A stretch of 64,000 bases of DNA. Source: Hippophae tibetana (Eukaryota; Streptophyta; Magnoliopsida; Rosales; Elaeagnaceae). The position numbers and the translations under genes were made by a program. The notes under the pieces are model-generated. The model saw only the letters and a program-made list of their open reading frames with translations, made no database searches and was not told the DNA's origin. Location: NCBI GenBank assembly GCA_037013495.1, contig CM072803.1, positions 23,965,001 to 24,029,000 of the forward strand, written 5' to 3'. Shown one piece after another: positions 23,857 to 36,084 of this stretch (its first letter is position 1; the number at the start of each line of letters is the position of its first letter).

Positions 23857-26639
23857 CAAGGAAGTACTCTTTCCTTTTGTTTTTGTTTAGTTGTTTTCAT
23901 TTATTTATTTATTATTCCATTTTATATTTGTTCCTTTTTGAATGATATTTTAAACATGTGCTTAATTAAAAACATTGAGGATAATAATTAATTTTGGTTT
24001 ATAAGGGTGCAAATCAGTCCTATAAAACTTTTTGATAAAAAATCATAATACTTATGATCAATTTATGGTGATTAATTGAGTCTTTATGCACTTTTTGTGT
24101 GATTTCTTAAAAATATTTAATGTTTATTGAAAAGTTTAGTTCTTATTCATAGTCTATATTTTATATTTTGAATTTTGAAATTGAGATGAACTCAAATTTG
24201 GTATTTAAAAATCAAATAATGGAGGCTATCTTGTGAGATTATTTTTAAACCTATATTGTTTCTTTCTAAGAGAGAATTTTTCTATTCTTTTAAACATTTT
24301 CCTTATGATTCTAAATTATTATATGATCTTTATAGGTTTTGTGTTGGGTGTCTGGACTTTAAACAATCAAATGAAGTCTCATTTTCTTATTTTTATTACT
24401 TTGCTTAAATGACGCATAAATTAGAAGTTTGTAAATATTTTCATTTTAGTTTGACTTCTAGTAAATAATAATACATTTGGGTTTATCTTAGAAAAAAAAG
24501 TCATAATAACCATTTTACCTTAAATACTACTTGCATACGTGATCCTGTTCCTTATTTCTAATTAAAAAAAGAGCAAAAAATAATAAAAAAATGACATAAA
24601 TAGATACTATAACTCTGAAAGCATGAAAGTATTAATGTGTTTGTTTCAAGATAGTAAAAATAACCCTTTAAAGTCAAATACATTTCCATTTATATATAGG
24701 CATATAAATGATATTACTTGTTTAATTAGTTTTATTGGAATATGATCAGAGCAATATGGTGACTTCATAATCCTAGGATTTGATTTTTTTTCATGAGATC
24801 TATTTTGTGCATGTTTTAGCCTTTTTCTTGTGTTACAAACATATGTTAACCTATTTTCCTTCTTCTTTACATAACTTTTATTCGTATATATCTTATTAAG
24901 TGCTTGAACCGATGAGATCGATGTGATATTAAAAGTATATCTTGAGAAGTCTAAAGTCAAAATAAATTTGAATTCTTAACACTAGGTTTGCATGGAATTA
25001 ATATTGATACATTTTGAATATTAGGGTATGGATTTGTGGTGCAAAGCTGATTTGCATAATAAGTCATGATGTGTTTAGATTGTGGATGAACTTATGCATA
25101 AGCCTTAATTATAAACTGAAAAGAAACTAAGGTATGATAAATTTTAGTGATTTAAGTGTATAGTTTTGTTTTTAGGATTGTTACTTATCTTTTTAATTTT
25201 AATTTTGCTTGAGAACTAGTAAAATTTAGGTACGGGAAATTTGACAAACATATTTTTGACCTATAGTTTGCTATATTTTTAAGCATCAATTTTATATTTT
25301 ATTCTATGAATTTTTTTACTTTGGAATGAATTTTTATGGTATGTAGGTTCATGAGCTCTTGGATGAACTTAGAACTAAGACGAGCAAAAAGAGTGAAAAC
25401 GAAATGAGAAATAAAAACTCGACTAGCAGGGTCAAACTAGAATCAAAAACCCATTAAAAATCATTGAGTGTTACGACACCACTAATCCATGCCATGGAAG
25501 ACTAGCAAGAGGTTTTTGAATGGGAGCTCAAATATGTCTCGCGTTGTGGCACCACAAATTTCATGCCTCAATAGACTAGTCTAGGGTATTTTTGTATGAG
25601 TGTTGCACCATGGCTCAAACTTGTCTTGCAGCACAGTACCAATAATTTCATGCCAGGACCAACATTCATTTTTTTGGCCACAAATCCTCTCATGAAAATT
25701 TATTTGTCTTCCTAATTCCTTTATAAAATCCCTATAAATATATCATAATGATTATGAAAAAAAAGCTTACATATAAAATAAAGAAAGAATTCCAATTTTG
25801 AAGCTTTTCCAAGAACCTGAAGAAAAAGATCAACTACCTTCAAAGAATTTAGGAATAGGATATTAAGAGGGGTATTTTAATTATTTTATTTAATATTTCT
25901 CTAGATTTGGATTATAGCTTATCTAGTTAAATTGATTATGATTAATTTGATTATGTTAGGCTAAGTTTTTGTGTGGGATACTAGTTTTGCTTTCATGGGT
26001 GAATAAACATTTGAATGTTTTATATATTAAAGTTGAATTATTTCTTTTCATAGATTTTCTTACCTTTACCTATGAATTATTATTGACCATTTTAATTTGT
26101 GAATAAAGTGTTTATTTTAGAACTAGATATTAAACACATCATCTATGTTTTAGTTGTTCAATTATAAATAAGAATATAATTTAATGGCATTGAACTATGT
26201 TAAATTAGATGGTTAAATTATTTTCCTTAAGATTACTAACTAATTAATTAAAACTCTATTAAGAAATTAATTGGTTAATTTATATTTTGAAGACTCGTCA
26301 TTATCATTGGGGGTTCTTTTATTAAAAAAACTAATAATTCTAACTTTGAAGACTATTGTGAAAATTATTTAATTTATTTTACCCACGAGTAGTTAAATAA
26401 CTAAATCTCATATTTGTTTAATCATTTTCAATTTGGTACAAAAAATTTATCCGTGTTATTTTAATTGTTTTAAGCATTTTAGAATTTATAGTCGTTGTTT
26501 CAACCGACACTGTTAGAGTGCTTAGGGTTGTTTCGTTAGTTCATTAAGAGAACAAGTTAAGTTTAAGATTAGTGAAAATTATTTTATAGTTCAACCTCAA
26601 GGTAAACTTATCGCTAATCTATTTGTGATTCATGTATTT
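23857..26639. other. Gene-free intergenic DNA
   Basis: No supportable gene. The 24646-24960 minus-strand frame (104 codons) has no recognisable domain. Around 25460-25680 there are GTGGCACCAC and CATGCC motifs like those near 21.3 kb, consistent with flanks of a decayed Gypsy-type element. Otherwise simple AT-rich DNA. Confidence 0.4.
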
Positions 26640-27172
26640 ACGAGCATTTAAAATTTACACATCATAAGTTTGAAGATCAAGTTACCGATATCTTCACCAT
26701 GACACTCAAGCATGAAGAATTTATCAAATTGAGAAGCTTTCTTGGAATAAAAAAATCAAATTTAAGGGGGTGTTGGAAATAAACTTGATTGGCCCAAACA
26801 ATATTACCCTACTTTAGGTGCATTAGAAGTCCACTAAATCTAGAGTCCAATAAGCTCAAGTTCTAGAAACTTGATCTAGAATTATCTTATAGATATTTTA
26901 GAAAAAAGGTAGTAGAGAATTCTAGAGTAGTGAAAATTTTAATGAAAAATTCTAGTTGATGAATTGTAGTTATTTAATTAAAAATATGTTGGCATAATCC
27001 TAACTATTGGTTAGCAAAAGCCTTTAGTATAAATATGATTAGTCTTTCTTATTTTGTATGGAGCCAAAAAATTGGGATTAAATAACAAGCCTCTTGATCT
27101 TCCACCAAATTATCCTTGTTTCATCATATATTCCAAAACCTCTTAAAACCCTAAAGGCTTCATATTCTAACA
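26640..27172 (+). mobile_element. Copia 3' end plus LTR (fossil fragment)
   Basis: The end of a Copia RNase H region (reading DQVTDIFT near 26680) is followed by a polypurine tract (TTTAAGGGGG) and an LTR of about 402 bp at 26771-27172. The LTR starts TGTTGGAAAT and ends ATTCTAACA. The rest of the element is absent. It is an old, broken fragment. Confidence 0.7.
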
Positions 27173-27482
27173 TTAATTCCTTTACAATTAAAACTTAAAG
27201 TGATATTAGATTGGATGTAATTAAATAAAAAATGTAATGAGTTTTATCAATTACTATATTTAGATGTATCCCAATTATTTAAGAATCATAATGTGTTTAC
27301 TGAAATAAGTTAATCATAATTTTATCTACACTTATAAAAAAAGCCTTATAACATTTACTTTTACTCATTATCTTTTTATATTAAAAAATATTATTTTTAT
27401 TTCATACACAATATCTATCAAAATTAAAGTATTTTATTAAAAAATAAAACATATAAATTTCAAATTATGTTTTCTATTTGTG

Positions 27483-29480
27483 TTAGATCATAGGATTCAC
27501 TATAAGTAGTTGTTGAGCATGTAATGGCTTTTCTTATCCAATCTGATTTAAAAATGACATATTAATTGTTTCAAACAGTTGTCCATGTTTTACGTAGGCC
27601 ACATATAAAGGCATTCAAAAGTGATATATCTTAGTCTGTTATACAAACATGTACCAAATTTTAACTTCTTTGGAGTCTTTGGATGCTTGTGTTATTCTTG
27701 TCTTATATAGTACAATATTCATAATCTGTAACCATGTTCTTTGTCTTGTATTTTCTTAGGATATGCTCCCTAAAAGCATGGTTATTTATGTCTTGACACT
27801 AATTCTAGTAGACTATATACTAGCCAACATGTGTTTTTTTTATGAAATTATTTTTCTTGGCCTCAATAGTGCTTCTCATATTGTTAATGAATAGTATATT
27901 CAAGAGTTTTACTCCCTCATTTCACCTCTTATGTTGTCATCGTCCACCCTTGTCCCATTATCTTTAAGTGAGTATAATTTTTTCTTATCTGTACTTAGAT
28001 TAGTTTCCTCCCATCCTATACAATATGTTATTAATTTGTCTTCTACGCTTAGCCCTTACACTCTTTATGTTTCATCTCCTTCTTTTTTCTCAAAATGAGG
28101 TTTCTTATGAGCCCATTTTATTACTATTTTTATCTCACCCATTTTTTTCTTCATCTCTAATGATCACTTTATTATTCCTTCTATTCAAGACTTCCTCTTT
28201 ATACAGAATGTCCTTCTCATCTTCTTGGTAAAATTGTCATTACTTTACAATTCTTAGAAATACCTAGCACTAGTACTCATCTAATGGTCACAGGAAGAAA
28301 GATAGGGTTCTTAAAACCTAAGGTCTTCAATGTTCAATGTTCAATCTTCAATTATTTTCCCTGAGCCACGAAGTTATGCAGAGACTCATAATATCCTTAA
28401 ATGAGACTATGAGAAAGTAATATCAAGCATTGATTAACAATGGCACTTAGGAGTTGATTCCTTGCTCAGATGATGTTGATCACATTGAGAATAAATGGAT
28501 CTACATAACCAAACTCTTGTTTAATGGGCTACTTGACAAATACAAAGCTAGAGCTATAGTTAAAGGTTACAATTAGGTTGAGACACCTATATGTTCTACA
28601 TCTATTCTTTCTAATTATGGTGATGAAGTATTGATGGATGGAAGTTATACAAAAATATTGTTGGTATATTACAGTACGATATAATAATTAGGTCAAAAAT
28701 AACGTATGTTGTCAATAGATTGTGTCAATTCCTTTATCAACCCACAGTTGAGCACTAGATAACAACTAAAAGAATACTAAGATATTTTAAAGGAAAATTA
28801 AATCATGGGCTATTTCTTCAAAAAATTTGATGCCTTAAGGATAGTAGATTTTAGTGATTTTGATGGGACTAGTTGCCTTTATGACAGGAGAAGCACATGT
28901 GGATACAATATATACTTTGGGGACAATCTAGTGGTAGCAAAGTCTAGTGCTAAGGTTGATTACTTATCACTCTAACTTGTTACAAGAGAAGTCATTTGGT
29001 TGCAATTACACTTAAAAGTGTTACAGGTGATATAAGCTCATGTACTAGTGCTATTTATAGATAATATAAGTGCAACAAACCTTGTAGGTAACCCTACTAT
29101 GCATGGTAAAATGAAACATGTTGAAATAGACTTTCATTTTCTTAGATATTTAATTGTTGTCAATAAATTTGATGTTATATATAGGCCAACAAATGAGTAA
29201 GTTGCAAATATTCTTACAAAACCATTAAGAGAAACTAGATTTATACCTCTAAAGATCAAACTTATGTTACCTCCACTACCATAAGTTTGGGGAAAGTATT
29301 AGATTATAAGATTCAATATAAGTATAGTGTAGTGTCATCTGAACTAGCTATACTCTTGTAATTAGTTGTAAATAGTTGTGTGAAGTCGTTATGGGTTATT
29401 ATACCTTAAATACTACTTGTTTATATACCCTAATTAAATATTCAATGAGGTTTATTCTCATTCAGTTTAAATGATTTTAA
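27483..29480 (+). mobile_element. Heavily decayed Copia element (RT/RNase H part and LTR)
   Basis: Reverse transcriptase and RNase H blocks are recognisable between about 28430 and 29230 (for example KWIYITK, DKYKARA, RRSTCGYN and MKHVEIDFHFLR). A 3' LTR begins near 29298, and a related LTR start (TGTTAGATCATAGGATTC) near 27483 may be the 5' one. It is broken many times over and very old. Its 3' end and LTR recur at 34083-34560, 49772-49900 and 53850-54260, where they form the edges of the duplicated terpene synthase blocks. Confidence 0.7.
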
Positions 29481-32400
29481 TTTAAAAATATCAATATCAA
29501 ATCAAATACAATAATAATACTATTTTATTTTCATTGAATTATATTATAATTATTATTCTTGTTGTTTTTTCATTCTACGAATCAAAAACATTCTTATAGT
29601 CCAATAATTCAAATTAATGAAGTTATTTTTTGCAACCGTGGGTCAGACAAAACATGAATTATTACCTTCTCCCTTTGGGTATGATTTAGGTCATGTGTGG
29701 AGCATTGAGATAAACATTTATTTATGAGTTAAATTTTTATTCTAGTAAATTTAATCTAGTTTTGATGAGAGAATACTAAAAGTTGTTTCATTCATATTGT
29801 ATTCTTGATTGGTCATATCTTAAAAGATATATGGAGAAAAAGACTAGAGTTTTCGTTTGTTTGATAACTCAAGCAAATTAATTAATACATAATTTCTAAT
29901 ATGTAATTTATACTGAAAATTCACATAATACGGTTAAGTTATATAAATATATATAATATAATATAAATTAGTGTAATTTCATATTATGTAAATATGCATG
30001 TTTTAGTCGATGTTCATCAATGTTCGTAACGGCATATGTATGGGTTTAATTGATATTATAATAATAGTCTTATTATAATAATTTTGAGTAAATAGTATTC
30101 TAAAAATTAATTAAAAGGAAGCAGTATTATAGATATCTCATAATAAGATGAAAATAATAAACGGAAACAATTGGAAGAGGGTTTAGAGTGAAATAACAAT
30201 AATTGTTGAGATAAGTAATTATATATATATATATATATGATAAGAAAGGTGGAAATGTATCCCAGGGTAAGTAATTTTTAATAGATAAATTTTTTGGTAT
30301 AATATTTATGAAATTATAGATAAATTAATGTATAAAATAAGATTATATCTCACCTAAATTTTTAATTTTTAATTTTTAATACTTAATATATCAATAAAAT
30401 TCAATAATTTTAATATATTTTTATTAAAATAAGATATATATATTTTAATTAAAAATAAATAATAAATAAAATTAACTAATATTATTATTTTTTATATAAT
30501 ATTCTTTCAACATATAAATCCTAAATCTACTCATATATATATATATATATAATAGGGGTATCATAGCCGGTTGAAATGAGAAAGTAAAAACATTTTCAAC
30601 GGTGTGTAAAATTTATATATATAAATATAATTATACGCATATTTATAATTTATTATAAATGTGTAAAAATTTTATACAAGTATTTACCAATATGAATAAA
30701 ATTATAAAATAACATTAACAATTATTACAACATTTGGCTGACCAACTATTTAAATAACCCATAAACTTTTAAATTTGTATTTTACCTAACACTCATCTAA
30801 TTATTATTATTCTTATTACTGTTATGGATTGTTTTCCGGCACACAATTACTTCATAGATTTTTTTCTACAATTACAAACAATCCCAAACCACCTTATCAA
30901 CAAGTCAACACTTGTCCATAACTAATGAAGCAATTAGTTTTGGATATCAGTTTTTTAAATCATTTTATATACATTAACACATAGCTAATGAAGCAATTAT
31001 GATGAATACATATAAGATTCTTTAGTATTTACTTTCAAAGTTAATTATGTAATTAAAATGTTTATTTTCTACTATAAAAATTGATACTTTAATCACATTA
31101 AAATTATGATATTTTAGTATTCATTTTCAAAATTAATTGTATAATTAAAATGTTTATTTTTTTATAAAAAATAATAATTTAATCATATAATTATAAAGTT
31201 ATAGGACTAAACTATCATTTTTAAAAATAAAATGAGTTATGTGTTATTTTAAAAAGTTGTATGACAACATTATTCTAATGAGATAAAAAAGTGACTTTTA
31301 GAGGAATTTTTCCATTAATCTTACTCTATCTTGCTCTTTTAAAGGTAGCTAGAAATATATTCTTAGGAAGGCTCGAGTATAATCTTTTTATACAAAATAA
31401 GGCTCAAGTATAATCTTTTTATACAAAATAGAGAGATTTATTTAAATATTTTGGAGTAAAAAATATATCATAAATATATTCAATAAGAGACTAAAATTTA
31501 TGATAGATTTTTATCAATTAAAGATAAAATTTACAAGTCATGTTATATGAGAGAAATAAAATTAGAGCATTATAACTTATAACAAAAATCAACTAACATA
31601 AATAATAATTTAATAAATATTAATATCACAAGTGTATAAGTGTCAAAAATTAAAACTAAAATAAATGTATTAAAATATAAATAATAAAATATTATTTATG
31701 ATTTTAAACTTGAGAATAAATTTAAAACTTTATATAATTAAAAAAATAAAAGACTAATATATATACATATGTTTTGTATGCACTCATTTCATCAGTTATC
31801 TTGAAGTGACGTAATAAGTCACTTTTGTATAATGATAAAAATGAATGAAAAATTTGAAAAAAATATTAAATTTTTAATATCAAAATTTTTTAAATAAAAT
31901 AAAAAATTATTAAAATAGAATGTGAAATAATATAATATTAGATAAAATTTAAACTTGGATTAAATAAAATATAATTTTTTTTACTATATTAATGACTAAA
32001 ACCTTAAATGTTTTAGTTTAAAATTTCTCATGATTCCTTTTTTTATTTTATTTTAATTCTTATCATTTTTTATACTAACATTCTTTTATCATGAACTAAA
32101 TTTAAATATATGAAATATTTTTTGGATTACACTATATTGACTTAAAAAATATTTTTATATAATATATACCATTACAATTTTATTTGTACAACTAATTCAT
32201 GTTTATCAAACAGGTGAACAAAAATATCCCTATTCAACCATTTTAGTCACTTTTGTGTACTGCTAATTTTATGTGTTCCACTAATTAATGTTTACAAATA
32301 CTTAAGAAAAATAATATTTTATTCATCGTTCATTTATTTCATTTTTTCTACATATCTGTTAATTATTGTTGAAATATATAATGATATATCAAAAAAATGT

Positions 32401-32726
32401 ATAGAAAAATTAGATATAATATATTATTACAAATAAAACATTTATTTTTATGCTAAATATATATATATAATGTTTTGTAATTTTTTTACTAGGGTTACAA
32501 TCCTGCATAATCCTTTAAATGTTTCGTCCATAAAATAGAATATATTTTTATGTCATAAGTTGTAATATAATTATAACTGATATGGCATAATTATTGAATA
32601 AATCATTAATATTCTTTTTTTAAAAACCTAAAATTAACTCTACCTCACTTTTTTTTACTTGTAAAGGAGATGAAGAAATTTATTAACACAACTACTTTTC
32701 ATATATATTAGTTGAATCACTCTCAC
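29481..32726. other. AT-rich 3' flank of terpene synthase block 1
   Basis: No gene. Segments such as 30600-30900 match 35290-35500, 50540-50760 and 54410-54680, so this is the left part of the duplicated block rather than unique spacer. Small open frames repeated in the copies lie on AT-rich non-coding DNA and are not genes. TA microsatellites occur at 30220-30238 and 30530-30550. Confidence 0.55.
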
Positions 32727-34082
32727 TTATATTGGAACTGGTTCAATCAGCAAGGAAGTGACAACATCTTTGAGCACTTTGTCCATTGTGTGTGAAGCAA
32801 TCTTCATCTTTGTAAAGAACATAAACAAATGCAACAAAACGGCCAAGGATAGGCATTGGCAATTCATTAGGTCCTATGCACTCTTCATTTGTCTCCTTAC
32901 AACGATTTACTATTATTTTATTGGGTTTCTCATATGCCTTTTTGTTATAACACATTGTATTGTTTTATATAACATTTAATAGTTAAAACAACATTTCCTC
33001 TTTTTTGTTCAACTTAGAAAGTAAAATATTAGAATAAAATTAAGAATTTAATAAAAATAGTTATTTATAATCATATAATAAAAAAATCTTTACATATTAT
33101 TAATTTATATATATATATATATATTTGTTTAATTATTTACCTTATGGCCAACTATGTCATTCATCAACTTGACAATAACAGAAGAAGCCTTCATAATCTT
33201 TGGATTAGTGAATAACCAATAAAAGGTTTCCTTGGTTACTGTTTCAGAACTCATGCCAACCAAAACAAAAGTGAAGAGCAAGGGGCAGACACTAACTATA
33301 TATTTTTGATTCAAGCATTCAGCTAGTTTTAAGTAGCCTCTCACCAAAGATTTCATCTGCATGCGTTTAATGAAATCATTATTATTTTTATAATTTTTAT
33401 ATATGATATAGATACTAAAATGATTTGGTTGAATTTACCCCGGTTCGAAACAACCAGATTTAAGATTTATATTCGGTAATCGGTATACAATAAAATATAT
33501 AATATTAGTTATTTTTTAATTATTATTATTTTTTAACTAAAAATAACACGTGTATTCATCACCCACCTCTACTTAGACCGACCCATTATCATCCGTAGTT
33601 AGTAGGGGTGTCCATAAACCGGACCGGATCAAATCGAATGGTTTTACTAATCAAACGGTCCGGTCCGGTCCGGTTTGTATTAATTTTAAACCGTTCACAC
33701 CGGATCAGACCGGTTTAATAATATATTTAAAAAAATTCATTATTTTTTATTAAATTATAAAAAAATCGAACCAAACCGGAAATAAAACCGGACCGAACGG
33801 TTTTATAAGTCAAACGGTCCGGTCCGAGTAATATGAACGGTCCAGTCCGATTAATTTTTTTTTAGGAAAAACCGGACCGAACCGGATCATGTAGACCCCT
33901 AGTAGCTAGTACTATGATATGAAAGAAGAATCAAATGTCCCACCTATATATTACAAAATACAAAATATTTATTCTTCAAATTAGCTAGAAGTCAAAATTA
34001 CAAAAAAAGGTATAATATTGATAAGATAAAATATATAAAACCTCTCCAATGCTTCTGTAAAAACTGTGAGTTCTTCGAGGGT
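32727..34082 (-). pseudogene. Terpene synthase copy 1 (3' remnant)
   Basis: Recognisable pieces: exon 7 (about 32727-32985), exon 6 (about 33136-33361) and a 41-bp stub of exon 4 (34042-34082). Exon 5 is gone: intron 5 DNA joins intron 4 DNA near 33930. Exon 6 lacks the stretch encoding the QWLNQ..IPTIEEHMDV region of copy 2, and exon 7 has lost the DQLADV segment. The exon 6 gap matches that of copy 3. The stub runs straight into the Copia 3' fragment at 34083. It cannot encode an enzyme. A hAT-like MITE sits in its intron 5. Confidence 0.85.
33604..33901. mobile_element. hAT-like MITE in terpene synthase copy 1
   Basis: 298 bp, starting TAGGGGTGTCC and ending TAGACCCCTA, flanked by 8-bp duplications GTAGTTAG (33596-33603) and GTAGCTAG (33902-33909). 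The interior is a dense array of CCGGACCG/CGGTCCGG palindromic motifs. The corresponding place in copy 3 (near 52545) reads CCGTAGCTAGTACTATG without the insert, a clear empty site. Confidence 0.9.
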
Positions 34083-34560
34083 AAAGAAGCACATGTATCA
34101 TTGCTATTTATAGATAATATAAGTGCAAAATATCTTGCACCCAACCTTGTTATGCATGGCAAAATGAATTGTTATGCATGGCAAAATGAAGCATGTTGAA
34201 ATAAACTTTCATTTAATAAGAGATTTAGTTGTTGCAAATTAGATGTTAGATACATTAACAGTTGAGCATGCCGGAGATATCCTTACAAAACCACTTGGAG
34301 AATCTTGATTTATACCTATAAATATCAAACTTATGTTATTACCTCCACCATAAGTTTGGGGAGAGTATTAGACTATAAGATTCACTATAAGTAGAGTGTA
34401 GTGTGATGTAGACTAACTATACTCTTGTAACTGGTTATAAGAAGTTGTGTTAAGTTGTTATGGATTACTATACCCTAAAAACTACTTGTCCGTATATAAA
34501 GCTTAGAGTTATATCAATAATATTCATTGAGATTTATTCTCATTCATTATAAATAATTTT
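34083..34560 (+). mobile_element. Copia 3' fragment and LTR at block 1/2 border
   Basis: It repeats the RNase H tail and LTR of the decayed element at 28.9-29.46 kb (for example ATGAAGCATGTTGAAAT and CATAAGTTTGGGGAGAG). It directly abuts the exon 4 stub of terpene synthase copy 1 and begins the block that carries copy 2. Broken and old. Confidence 0.75.
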
Positions 34561-36084
34561 AATTTGAAAATACTAATATCAAACTAAATACAATAATAAT
34601 AATATTCTTTCATTTTCATTGAGTTCTAATATAATTAGTATTCTTATTATTTTTCTATTCTATAAATCAAAAGTATCATTATAGTCTAATAATTTAAATT
34701 AATAAAGCTATTTTTAGCAGTCGTAGTTCAGACAAGATCATGTCTGGAGCATTGAGGTTACCATTTATTTGTGAGTTAAATCTTTATTCTAGTAAATTTA
34801 ATCTAGCTTTGATGAGAGAGTATTATAAGTCTTTCATTCATCTTGTACTCTTTTGATTGGTCTTATTTTAAATATATATATATATATATATATATATAAA
34901 GAAAAAGACTAGAGTTTTCGTTTGTTTGACAACTCAAGCAAACTAAGACATAATTTCTAATATGTAATTTATAATTGAAAAATTATATAATATTATTGAA
35001 TTATATAAATATTTATAGTATAATATAAATTGGTGCTATTTCACAATATATCAATATGAATGTTTAAGTCAATTTTCATCGATCTTTGTTATATGTATGG
35101 GTTTAATTGTTATTATAATAATAGTCTTATAATTATAATAACTTTGAGCAAATAGTATTCTAAAAGTTAATTACAAGGAAGCAGTATTATAGATATTAAT
35201 ATATCATAATAAGATAAAAACAGTAAACGGAAATAATTGGAAAAGGGTTTAGAGTGAAAGAAATTCATAATTATATATTGTTGATATATATATGAAAATT
35301 ATATACACATTTATAATTTATAATAACTATACGTGTAAATTTTTTACACAAATATATGCCGATGTGAACTATAACTATAAAATAACAATAACAATTAATC
35401 CCATAACACCTTTAAATTTATATTTTACCAAACGCTCACCTAATTATTTTGATTATTATTATTATTTATTTATTGTTTTCCTGAACAAGACAACACTTTT
35501 TCATAATTAATGAGATATGTTTTTTTAAGTTATTTTGTTTGTGTTATTAGGACATTTTAATTATATGAATTTTACAAAAAACACATAAATTATTCGATTT
35601 TAAAAATGTGATATTTTCATATCCATTTTAAAAATTATGTGATTAAAGTGTTTATTTTTTATAATAAAAGAGATAATTTAATCATATAACTATAAAATTA
35701 TAGAATTAAAATGTCTAATTTTAAAAATCAAATGAGTTATGTGTTATCTGTATAAACTATATTATCAAATTATCCCAGACAAAAAAAATGACTTACGAAT
35801 ACTTTTTTCATTAATCTTCAACCCTTTAAAATGATGATACTTGTAATCCCTTTGCAAGGATGACTCTGTAAAAGGATTATTTATTTATGATACAAATTAT
35901 GATATAATTATAACTGAAATTACATATAATTATTTATTAAAACATCAATACTTTTTTTTAAACCCATAATTAACCCCGTATCACTTGTTTCCACTTGTAA
36001 AAGAGATCGATGAACAAGTTTATTAACACAACTACTCTCCGTATATGTATATATATATATATATATTAGTTAAATAACTGATAC
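34561..36084. other. AT-rich 3' flank of terpene synthase copy 2
   Basis: Non-coding. Parallel to 29.5-32.7 kb, 49.8-51.7 kb and 54.2-55.2 kb. It should include the 3' UTR and polyadenylation region of copy 2 near 35.9-36.08 kb. TA microsatellite at 34868-34897. Confidence 0.55.

Noticed and set aside
24646-24960. 104-codon minus-strand frame
   Set aside because: No recognisable motif, lies in decayed intergenic repeat DNA, and has no neighbouring exons.
35292-35510. Small open frame starting MKIIYTF, with close relatives at 50543-50746 and 54406-54696
   Set aside because: Repetition comes from duplication of the whole block. Composition is AT-driven, lengths differ, and there is no domain or splice context, so conservation is not evidence of coding.
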